5,248 nucleotides of DNA from an uncultured Collinsella sp. (GTDB taxonomy: Bacteria > Actinomycetota > Coriobacteriia > Coriobacteriales > Coriobacteriaceae), in contig CATVTM010000107.1 in NCBI GenBank assembly GCA_958346935.1, positions 1 through 5,248 on the forward strand. Direction: 5' to 3'. Numbering within the stretch: position 1 is the stretch's first letter; the number at the start of each line of letters is the position of its first letter. This document shows, piece by piece, positions 1 through 5,193 of this stretch. The notes beneath the pieces were generated by a model. The model did no database searches. It saw nothing but the letters and a program-made list of their open reading frames with translations, and was not told the origin of the DNA. The translations under genes and the position numbers were made by a program.

Positions 1-4
1 CCGT

Positions 5-10
5 TATAAT
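5..10 (+). promoter_or_regulatory. -10 promoter box of the DUF1846 gene
   Basis: An exact TATAAT hexamer lies 39 nt before the chosen start codon of the DUF1846 gene. A start site about 7 nt downstream would give a leader of roughly 33 nt, enough for the ribosome binding site at 39-43. The -35 element would lie left of the window, so the promoter cannot be scored as a whole. The match is perfect and well placed, but a lone hexamer is modest evidence. Confidence 0.5.
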
Positions 11-49
11 CGCCTAGAACATTAAATGGAAACGGGACGGGAGCCATAT

Positions 50-1531
50 ATGCGCCAGGGTTTCGACAACGCGAAGTATATCGAGCTGCAGGCCGCTCAT
101 ATTAAGGAGCGCATCTCGCAGTTTGGCGGCAAGCTGTATTTGGAGTTTGGCGGCAAGCTGTTTGACGACTATCACGCGAGCCGTGTGCTGCCGGGTTTTG
201 AACCGGACAGCAAGTTTCGCATGCTCAAGAGTATTGCCGATGATGTCGAGGTCATCATCGCAATCAATGCAAACCATATCGAGAAAAACAAGGCTCGCGG
301 TGACCTTGGCATTACCTATGACGAGGATGTGCTGCGCCTGGTTGACTTGTTCCGCGGCAACGGCTTTGCCGTCGCGGCTGTGGTCATCACCCAGTACGCC
401 GGCCAGCCCGCCGCTGACGTCTTCCGCAACCGCCTGAACGCGCTCGGCATTCCTGCCAAGCTGCACTATCCCATCGAGGGCTACCCGCACGATGTCGATC
501 TGATCGTGTCCGATGATGGCTACGGCAAGAACGAGTTTGTCGAGACCACCCGACCGCTCGTCGTGGTCACTGCCCCCGGTCCTGGCTCGGGCAAGCTTGC
601 CACCTGCCTGTCTCAGCTCTATCACGAGCACAAGCATGGCACGGCCGCCGGCTATGCCAAATTCGAGACCTTCCCGGTTTGGAATCTGCCCCTTACGCAT
701 CCGGTCAACATTGCCTACGAGGCCGCCACGGCAGACCTCGATGACGCCAACATCATCGACTCCTTCCACCTTGAGGCCTACAACAAGACCACGGTCAACT
801 ACAACCGCGACGTCGAGGCCTTCCCGGTAGTCCGTGCCCTGATGGAAAAGATCCTGGGCAAGAGCCCCTACCAGAGCCCTACGGACATGGGCGTCAATAT
901 GGTTGGCTTTGCCATCACCGATGACGATGCCTGCCGCGATGCCTCCAAGATGGAGATTGTCCGCCGCTACTTTACTGCGGTCGAAAATGTGCGCCGTACC
1001 GGCGTGGGCGATGAGCAAGTCGACCGTCTCAAGATTATTATGAAGAAAGCCGGCATCGATAAGAACTACTCACCGGCGCGCTCGGCGGCCCTCACCAGGG
1101 AGCAGCTGACGGGCGGTCCCGTGGGTGCCATGGTCATGCCCGATGGCTCCGTGGTGACCGGTAAGACCTCCACGCGCCTGGGCGCCGCAAGTTCGCTCAT
1201 TATGAACGCCCTCAAGCATGTCTCGGGCGTCGACCTTGAGCTCGAGGTCATTAGCGATGAGGCGATCGAGCCCATCAGCAAGCTCAAGACGCATTTCCTG
1301 GGCAGCAAAAACCCGCGCCTCCACACCGACGAGACGCTTATGGCGCTGTCGATCACCTCGGCCACGAGTGAGACGGCCGCTCGCGTCCTTTCGGGCCTGG
1401 AGCAGCTGCGCGGTTGCGATGCCTTCTTTAGCGTGATCATCTCGCCGACGGACGAGACGGTACTGCGCAAACTGGGTATCAACGTGTGCTGCGAGCCCAA
1501 GTTTGAGCGCCGCGGTTTCTTCCATCGCTAA
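50..1531 (+). CDS. DUF1846 (UPF0371) family protein of unknown function
   Basis: This 493-residue protein belongs to the DUF1846/UPF0371 family, recognised by the N-terminal FGGKLYLEFGGKLFDDYHASRV region (about residues 25-46), the glycine-rich APGPGSGKL stretch (175-183), the SFHLEAYNKTTVNYNRD region (238-254) and the C-terminal TGKTST segment (370-375). Family members are usually about 500 residues, so it looks complete. The biochemical role is not established; structures exist, but I know of no demonstrated reaction. No signal peptide or membrane segment is visible, so it is probably cytoplasmic. The ATG at 50 is chosen because a GGGAG ribosome binding site (39-43) sits 6 nt upstream and the MRQGFDNAKY start matches relatives. 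An in-frame ATG at 26 would add 8 residues but has no ribosome binding site. The -10 box at 5-10 and the terminator at 1566-1598 make it a one-gene transcription unit. Family assignment is firm, function unknown. Confidence 0.93.
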   Translation: MRQGFDNAKYIELQAAHIKERISQFGGKLYLEFGGKLFDDYHASRVLPGFEPDSKFRMLKSIADDVEVIIAINANHIEKNKARGDLGITYDEDVLRLVDLFRGNGFAVAAVVITQYAGQPAADVFRNRLNALGIPAKLHYPIEGYPHDVDLIVSDDGYGKNEFVETTRPLVVVTAPGPGSGKLATCLSQLYHEHKHGTAAGYAKFETFPVWNLPLTHPVNIAYEAATADLDDANIIDSFHLEAYNKTTVNYNRDVEAFPVVRALMEKILGKSPYQSPTDMGVNMVGFAITDDDACRDASKMEIVRRYFTAVENVRRTGVGDEQVDRLKIIMKKAGIDKNYSPARSAALTREQLTGGPVGAMVMPDGSVVTGKTSTRLGAASSLIMNALKHVSGVDLELEVISDEAIEPISKLKTHFLGSKNPRLHTDETLMALSITSATSETAARVLSGLEQLRGCDAFFSVIISPTDETVLRKLGINVCCEPKFERRGFFHR

Positions 1532-1565
1532 GTTTGAAGCACCGCGGTAATTGCATTGCATTTTG

Positions 1566-1598
1566 GCCGTATCGGGTTAGCGCCCGGTACGGCTTTTT
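1566..1598 (+). terminator. Intrinsic terminator of the DUF1846 gene
   Basis: The arms GCCGTA (1566-1571) and TACGGC (1588-1593) pair perfectly. The stem continues inward through a G-U pair and four more Watson-Crick pairs to give 11 bp closed by a 6-nt loop (1577-1582). Five T residues follow at 1594-1598. It lies 34 nt after the DUF1846 stop codon, the classic arrangement for Rho-independent termination, and separates this gene from the regulator downstream. Confidence 0.92.
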
Positions 1599-1664
1599 GA
1601 TCAATAAAGCGCCTATTTCGGCGAAAAATAGCCGTTTACCTGCCTAGAAACAATTTGAGCGGTA

Positions 1665-1682
1665 TACAATAACTGTAACTGT
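1665..1682 (+). promoter_or_regulatory. Putative -10 box and tandem AACTGT repeat before the regulator gene
   Basis: TACAAT at 1665-1670 matches the -10 consensus at five of six positions and lies in a short AT-rich dip between the preceding terminator and the regulator gene. No good -35 element sits at the usual 16-18 nt spacing, so the call is weak. The hexamer AACTGT is repeated in tandem immediately after it (1671-1676 and 1677-1682), where transcription would start. That would suit an operator, possibly for autoregulation by the downstream winged-helix protein, but this is inference. Confidence 0.35.
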
Positions 1683-1684
1683 TT

Positions 1685-1754
1685 CATCCTTAGCGGGATG
1701 CCGCATGATGGATATTACCTGCCATCGTGAGGTGTGTCGGTCGCGCACGGCGCG
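1685..1754 (+). promoter_or_regulatory. Structured 5' leader of the winged-helix regulator gene
   Basis: If transcription starts near 1677, the mRNA has a leader of about 110 nt. Three small hairpins follow one another in it: CATCC/GGATG arms at 1685-1689 and 1696-1700; an 8-bp stem with one G-U pair at 1704-1711 and 1722-1729; and CGCGC/GCGCG at 1742-1746 and 1750-1754. None is followed by a T run, so none is a plain terminator. A 17-codon reading frame (1705-1758) overlaps this region with a poor GGGA ribosome site. I recognise no known riboswitch class. The stems are short and could be chance. Confidence 0.3.
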
Positions 1755-1787
1755 TTAGATGCTCGTGCTCGGTTTGAGGAGGCTGCT

Positions 1788-2126
1788 ATGGCGGGCAAGG
1801 GTCGTGCGAGTGTCAACGATATGAAGCGTGTCGAGGTGCTGGTGTTGATGGAGATCGGCCAGCAAACCGAAGACAATGGCGGGCCGTATGGTTTCTCGCG
1901 CAAAACGCTTGCCGAGCGCGTGGGGGTTTCGCCGTATCGTGCCCGCGCCGCAATCGATCGCTTGGATTCCGAAGGCATGATTGATGTCGTCTCGCGTTAT
2001 AGCGACGACGGCGGTCAGCTTGCAAATGGCATTTGCCTCACCGAACGTGGCGAGTGGTATCTTGAGGGCGTCCGTACCGGCATGCTCGTTCAAGAAATGC
2101 TTGAGGACGAGGCTGCTGATCGATAG
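1788..2126 (+). CDS. Small winged helix-turn-helix DNA-binding protein
   Basis: This 112-residue protein has a helix-turn-helix at about residues 37-62: helix SRKTLAERV, turn GVS, then recognition helix PYRARAAIDRLDSEG. A predicted beta-wing follows at about 64-85, with a DDGGQ turn. The pattern is typical of MarR/GntR-like and replication-protein-type winged helices, so it is a likely transcriptional regulator. The acidic C-terminal helix (about 86-110) may dimerise or contact a partner. No effector domain is present, so any signal must act on this fold or on a partner. The ATG at 1788 is preferred because GAGGAGG lies at 1776-1782 with 5-nt spacing. A GTG at 1734 would add 18 residues unlike the domain and lacks a ribosome site. 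Terminators at 1566-1598 and 2151-2183 make it a stand-alone gene. Its target is unknown; autoregulation or control of pyrG are guesses. I cannot place it in a named family. Confidence 0.82.
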   Translation: MAGKGRASVNDMKRVEVLVLMEIGQQTEDNGGPYGFSRKTLAERVGVSPYRARAAIDRLDSEGMIDVVSRYSDDGGQLANGICLTERGEWYLEGVRTGMLVQEMLEDEAADR

Positions 2127-2150
2127 CAGCATGTAACCCTTGCCATAGCG

Positions 2151-2183
2151 ACGCCGCCTGGGAAACTGGGCGGCGTTTTGTTT
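2151..2183 (+). terminator. Intrinsic terminator after the winged-helix gene
   Basis: ACGCCGCC (2151-2158) pairs perfectly with GGCGGCGT (2169-2176). The stem extends through two G-U pairs and a G-C pair to a GAAA tetraloop (2162-2165), followed by TTTTGTTT. It starts 24 nt after the regulator stop codon. A second, smaller dyad (GCTGCT at 2112-2117 and AGCAGC at 2125-2130) overlaps the stop codon itself but has no T tract. The terminator insulates pyrG from read-through, implying that pyrG has its own promoter. Confidence 0.92.
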
Positions 2184-2201
2184 CAAGATTGAGAAATGCA
2201 A

Positions 2202-2211
2202 TCGCATGCGA
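2202..2211. repeat. 10-bp perfect palindrome upstream of the pyrG promoter
   Basis: TCGCATGCGA is a perfect palindrome ending 6 nt before the proposed -35 element of pyrG. It is nested inside a wider inverted repeat, GCAAT (2198-2202) and ATTGC (2217-2221), whose right arm overlaps that -35 element. The position suits an operator or activator site, but the motif matches no regulator I can name. Confidence 0.3.
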
Positions 2212-2217
2212 GAAAAA

Positions 2218-2249
2218 TTGCGAACGGTCCGCGGCGCGAGTATTACAAT
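2218..2249 (+). promoter_or_regulatory. Probable pyrG promoter
   Basis: TTGCGA (2218-2223) can serve as the -35 element, and TATTACAAT (2241-2249) supplies the -10 region. Read as TATTAC the spacing is 17 nt; read as TACAAT it is 20 nt. Start sites around 2253-2256 would give a leader of about 50 nt. The segment is the only AT-rich promoter-like stretch between the upstream terminator and pyrG, and a promoter is required there, which raises confidence above the sequence score alone. Confidence 0.55.
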
Positions 2250-2263
2250 GAAGACCCGTAAGA

Positions 2264-2272
2264 TGTGGATAA
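2264..2272 (-). promoter_or_regulatory. Consensus DnaA box in the pyrG leader
   Basis: TGTGGATAA on the plus strand is the exact reverse complement of the strong DnaA box TTATCCACA. It lies about 10 nt downstream of the predicted pyrG transcription start and 32 nt before the start codon, where a bound protein could block early elongation. No second box is nearby, so this is not an origin. An exact 9-mer has roughly a 4% chance of occurring somewhere in this window on either strand, so coincidence remains possible. The site also falls in the loop of a possible leader hairpin (2255-2260 with 2281-2286). Confidence 0.4.
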
Positions 2273-2304
2273 ACAACTTCTACGGGAAGCGCAGGTAACT
2301 CAAT

Positions 2305-3966
2305 ATGACCAAGCATGTGTTCGTAACCGGTGGCGTGGTTTCGTCCCTGGGCAAGGGTATCACCGCGGCCTCGCTGGGCCGTCTGCTCAAGTCGCGTGGC
2401 TACAAAGTAACGATGCAGAAAGCCGACCCGTATCTGAACGTCGACCCCGGTACCATGAGCCCCTTCCAGCATGGTGAGGTCTTCGTTACCGAGGATGGTT
2501 ACGAGTCCGACCTGGACCTGGGTCATTACGAGCGCTTTATTGATGAGAACCTGACCCGCGATTCCAACTTTACGACCGGTGCCATCTACAAAAGCCTAAT
2601 CGCCCGCGAGCGTCGCGGCGACTTTTTGGGCGGTACCGTGCAGGTGATTCCTCACGTCACCAATGCCATTAAGGACAAGTTCCGCCGCATCGAGGAGCAG
2701 ACCGGCTCCGATGTGGTCATCACCGAGCTGGGCGGCACGATCGGCGACATCGAGTCGCAGCCGTTTGTTGAGGCCATCCGCCAGTACCGCAAGGAGGCCG
2801 GCCCCGAGAACGTCTGCTACATCCACGTGTCGCTCGTTCCCTATATCGCCGCCGCCCACGAGGTCAAGACCAAGCCCACGCAGCATTCCGTCAAGGAGCT
2901 CCGCAGCTTTGGCATCCAGCCCGATATCATCGTGCTGCGCTCCGACCACCATATCGATGACGCTATCCGCGGAAAGATCGCAAGCTTCTGCGACGTCGAC
3001 ACCGATTGTGTCTTTACCAACGAGGACTGCGCGAGCATTTACGATGTTCCGCAGCTGCTTGCCGAGCAGGACTTTGACCTGCGCATTTGCGAGCGCCTGG
3101 GTCTGGACCCGCGTGAGCGCGACATGAGCGAGTGGAACGAGTTCCTGCGCAAACAGAATCACGCCAACCATCACGCCGACAAGGTGAAGATTGCCGTCGT
3201 GGGTAAGTACACGCAGCTGCCCGATGCGTACCTGTCGGTTATCGAGGCCCTGCACCATGCGGGCGTCTTCTACGATCGCCATGTGGACGTCCAGCTGGTC
3301 GACGGCGAGAGCCTCGACGAGCAGAATGTCTCCGAGGTTTTGGGCGACGCCTCGGGCATCCTGGTCCCCGGCGGCTTTGGCAAGCGCGCCCTGGAGGGCA
3401 AGATCCTCGCGGCCGAGTTTGCCCGTGAGCACAAGATTCCGTATCTGGGCATTTGCCTGGGTATGCAGGTGGCCGTGTGCGAGTTCGCCCGCAACGTCGT
3501 CGGCCTTGCCGGCGCCAGCTCCTCCGAGTTCGATCCGGACGGTCCGTATAGCGTCATCGATCTGATGAGCTCGCAGGAGGACGTGACCGAGAAGGGCGGC
3601 ACCATGCGCCTGGGCGCCTATCCGTGCAAGCTCGCCGCCGATACCCTTGCTCGCGAGGCATATGGCGAGGAACTCGTCTACGAGCGTCACCGTCACCGCT
3701 TTGAGTTCAACAACGCCTTCCGCGACCAACTCGAGGACGCCGGCTTGGTTATCTCTGGCCTCTCGCCTGACGAGCGCCTGGTCGAGATGGTCGAGCTGCC
3801 GCGCGACGTGCATCCGTGGTATGTGGCAACCCAGGCTCATCCCGAGTTCAAGAGCCGCCCGACCAACCCGCAGCCGCTGTTCCGCGAGTTCGTGCGCGCT
3901 TCGATCGGCCAGCACGAGGGTGTCGACCGTCTGCAGGTGACGCCCATGAACCTCGCTACGGACTAA
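2305..3966 (+). CDS. pyrG: CTP synthase (glutamine-hydrolysing)
   Basis: CTP synthase converts UTP, ATP and glutamine to CTP, the last step of de novo pyrimidine nucleotide synthesis, in the cytoplasm as a tetramer. At 553 residues it has the usual length. The N-terminal amidoligase domain (about 1-270) shows the ATP-binding GGVVSSLGKG loop (9-18), KADPYLNVDPGTM (39-51), the metal-binding region around D71 (DLDLGHYERF) and E141 in TELGGTIGDIES. The class I glutamine amidotransferase domain starts near residue 294 (VKIAVVGKY), with PGGFG at 355-359, the nucleophile C384 in GICLGMQ, and H512/E514 in HPEF completing the triad. All key residues are present. The ATG at 2305 is fixed by the conserved MTKHVFVTGG start; the ribosome site is modest (AGGT at 2293-2296). 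xerD begins 2 nt after the stop with no terminator between, so the two are probably cotranscribed. Codons are strongly C-ending, consistent with high expression. Confidence 0.98.
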   Translation: MTKHVFVTGGVVSSLGKGITAASLGRLLKSRGYKVTMQKADPYLNVDPGTMSPFQHGEVFVTEDGYESDLDLGHYERFIDENLTRDSNFTTGAIYKSLIARERRGDFLGGTVQVIPHVTNAIKDKFRRIEEQTGSDVVITELGGTIGDIESQPFVEAIRQYRKEAGPENVCYIHVSLVPYIAAAHEVKTKPTQHSVKELRSFGIQPDIIVLRSDHHIDDAIRGKIASFCDVDTDCVFTNEDCASIYDVPQLLAEQDFDLRICERLGLDPRERDMSEWNEFLRKQNHANHHADKVKIAVVGKYTQLPDAYLSVIEALHHAGVFYDRHVDVQLVDGESLDEQNVSEVLGDASGILVPGGFGKRALEGKILAAEFAREHKIPYLGICLGMQVAVCEFARNVVGLAGASSSEFDPDGPYSVIDLMSSQEDVTEKGGTMRLGAYPCKLAADTLAREAYGEELVYERHRHRFEFNNAFRDQLEDAGLVISGLSPDERLVEMVELPRDVHPWYVATQAHPEFKSRPTNPQPLFREFVRASIGQHEGVDRLQVTPMNLATD

Positions 3967-3968
3967 GG

Positions 3969-4910
3969 GTGCCGGCGAATAAGGAACATACCGAAGCTAC
4001 TCCCTCGTCGCCCGCCGTGGCGGCGGGGGAGTATCTCGATTACCTCGCGGTCGAGCGGGGTTTGGCGCGCAACACGATTGCGGCCTATCGTCGTGACCTG
4101 ACGACGTACTGCGCCTATCTGGAGCGGGCGGGTATTGTGTCTTTTGAAGAGGTGACCCGTCAGGTTGTGGAGGGCTTTGTCGCCGACCGTCGCGATGGGG
4201 GCTATTCCGATGCCTCGGTGGAGCGTGCGCTTGCGGCCGTGAAGGGCCTGCATGCCTTTTTGGTGCGCGATGGGGCCGTGGCCCAAAACCCGACGGCGGC
4301 GTTGCGCCTGCCTAAAAAGGCTGAGCGTTTGCCGGAGTATCTATCGGTGGAGGATGTCTCGGCGCTGCTCGATCAAGACTTCCCCGAGGGCGAGATGGGC
4401 TTGCGCGACCATGCCATCTTGGAAGTGCTCTACGGATGCGGTTTGCGTGTGAGCGAGTTGGTGGGGCTCGATGTGGGCGATATCCATATTGACGATGGCT
4501 TTGTACTCGTTCGCGGTAAGGGCTCAAAGGAACGCCTGTCCCCGCTGGTGGGAAGCGCGGCGCGAGCTCTGACGCTCTATGTAACTGAGGGGCGTTCTCG
4601 CTTGGCGGCCCATGCCCGCGGAACCGAGACCTCGGCGGTCTTTTTAAATAAGAACGGACGTCGCCTGTCGCGCCAGGCCGTGCATGCGATATGCGAGCGG
4701 TATGGGCGTCAGGTGGGGCTGGTGGGGCTCCATCCCCATACCTTGCGCCACTCCTTTGCCACCCACATGCTCGCGGGCGGTGCCGACCTGCGTGTGCTGC
4801 AGGAGATTTTGGGCCATGCCGATATATCGACCACGCAGGTCTACACGCATGTCGATCGTACGCAACTGACCGAGGTCTATCTGGCGGCGCACCCGCTGGC
4901 GCATCGTTAA
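3969..4910 (+). CDS. xerD: Site-specific tyrosine recombinase XerD
   Basis: This 313-residue protein is a tyrosine recombinase of the XerC/XerD type. With a partner recombinase it resolves chromosome dimers at the dif site near the terminus. The N-terminal SAM-like DNA-binding domain (about 17-105) begins at EYLDYLAVERGLARNTIAAY. The catalytic domain carries all six expected residues: R160 (GLRVSEL), K184 (GKGSKER), H257 and R260 (HTLRH), H283 (LGHADIS) and nucleophile Y292 (QVYTH). Spacing between them matches E. coli XerD. XerD is preferred over XerC because of the pyrG linkage seen in other actinobacteria, though sequence alone separates the two poorly. The GTG at 3969 is chosen: it follows the pyrG TAA by 2 nt with a weak GGA 6 nt upstream, and no ATG lies between it and the conserved domain. 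This suggests translational coupling. Wobble positions use more G and T than pyrG. A strong hairpin terminator follows. Confidence 0.93.
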   Translation: MPANKEHTEATPSSPAVAAGEYLDYLAVERGLARNTIAAYRRDLTTYCAYLERAGIVSFEEVTRQVVEGFVADRRDGGYSDASVERALAAVKGLHAFLVRDGAVAQNPTAALRLPKKAERLPEYLSVEDVSALLDQDFPEGEMGLRDHAILEVLYGCGLRVSELVGLDVGDIHIDDGFVLVRGKGSKERLSPLVGSAARALTLYVTEGRSRLAAHARGTETSAVFLNKNGRRLSRQAVHAICERYGRQVGLVGLHPHTLRHSFATHMLAGGADLRVLQEILGHADISTTQVYTHVDRTQLTEVYLAAHPLAHR

Positions 4911-4943
4911 CACATTGCTGGCCTGCATATTTATAGGTATTTG

Positions 4944-5014
4944 GGGACGGGCCCCAGATTGCCGCGGCGTGCTTTTGCGCGCGCATGGGCAATCTGGGGC
5001 CCGTCCCATTTTTT
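4944..5014 (+). terminator. Long hairpin terminator of pyrG-xerD, possible REP-like element
   Basis: Perfect 20-bp arms (4944-4963 and 4988-5007) flank a 24-nt centre. That centre itself folds into a 6-bp stem (4967-4972 with 4977-4982, one G-U pair) closed by a TTTT loop. Six T residues follow at 5009-5014. It begins 34 nt after the xerD stop codon and should terminate the operon strongly in the plus direction; the minus side has no T tract. The arms are about twice the length of the two other terminators here. The outer ends, TTGGGGACGG and CCGTCCCATTT, resemble the ends of REP-type palindromes that recur in many bacterial genomes, so this may be a dispersed element serving as a terminator. 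Only one copy is visible in the window. Confidence 0.85.
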
Positions 5015-5105
5015 GCCACTTGTCGTCGCGGTGGTGGGCCGCACGTGCCTTGGGTGGGGGAGTTTGGGGGCGATGTGAACGGCATGTAAAGGGACGCAAA
5101 AATCG

Positions 5106-5131
5106 CCTCAAGGTCAACTTGAAGGTTGAGG
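5106..5131. repeat. Nested inverted repeat CCTCAA / TTGAGG
   Basis: CCTCAA (5106-5111) and TTGAGG (5126-5131) are perfect inverted repeats. Inside them TCAA (5114-5117) and TTGA (5119-5122) form a second dyad around a single C. The hexamer AGGTTG is also tandemly repeated at 5123-5134. The composition recalls MerR/SoxR-type operators, which use CTCAAG/CTTGAG half-sites, but the centre spacing does not fit that consensus and no promoter of the right geometry is evident. Confidence 0.35.
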
Positions 5132-5137
5132 TTGAAA

Positions 5138-5165
5138 GGCGGGATGCCACAGGTGGCATCCCGCC
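5138..5165. repeat. 13-bp-arm perfect palindrome, hairpin without T tract
   Basis: GGCGGGATGCCAC (5138-5150) and its exact complement (5153-5165) form a stem of about 12 bp with a CAGG loop. On the plus strand no T run follows. On the minus strand the stem is followed only by TTTC. It could be a weak terminator for a leftward transcript entering from the right, an RNA-stabilising hairpin, or part of a dispersed repeat. The fold is certain from the sequence; the role is not. Confidence 0.6.
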
Positions 5166-5173
5166 GTTGCTGT

Positions 5174-5193
5174 AAACACAACATATTGTGTTT
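5174..5193. promoter_or_regulatory. Operator-like AT-rich palindrome
   Basis: AAACACAA (5174-5181) and TTGTGTTT (5186-5193) are perfect 8-bp half-sites around a CATA centre, a 20-bp dyad of the size bound by dimeric repressors. The heptamer AACATAT at 5180-5186 recurs at 5197-5203. It lies just upstream of the right edge in an AT-rich stretch, consistent with the control region of a gene outside the window. I cannot assign a regulator. Confidence 0.4.

Noticed and set aside
572..595. APGPGSGK (residues 175-182) of the DUF1846 protein as a true Walker A motif
   Set aside because: The first glycine is replaced by proline and the residue after lysine is leucine, so it fails the G-x4-G-K-[ST] pattern.
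14..1018. Long open frame (334 codons) on the minus strand opposite the DUF1846 gene
   Set aside because: It is a shadow caused by the GC-rich codon pattern of the real gene. It has no recognisable domain, and the plus-strand product is a clear family member.
1734..1787. GTG at 1734 as the start of the winged-helix protein
   Set aside because: The ATG at 1788 has a strong GAGGAGG ribosome site 5 nt upstream, and the 18 extra residues come from the structured leader.
2250..2304. Bacillus-type CTP-sensing attenuator in the pyrG leader
   Set aside because: The predicted transcript does not begin with a G run, and no terminator hairpin with a T tract lies between promoter and start codon.
2596..3915. 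439-codon open frame on the minus strand opposite pyrG
   Set aside because: The translation is a low-complexity shadow of the pyrG codons with no motif, while pyrG shows every conserved CTP synthase residue.
3816..3968. Earlier ATG for xerD at 3816 giving 364 residues
   Set aside because: The extra 51 residues overlap the end of pyrG out of frame and resemble no recombinase. The family N-terminus begins after 3969.
5104..5131. SoxR/MerR operator
   Set aside because: Half-sites are similar in composition, but the centre spacing differs and one arm needs an extra base. No 19-20 bp spaced promoter is visible.
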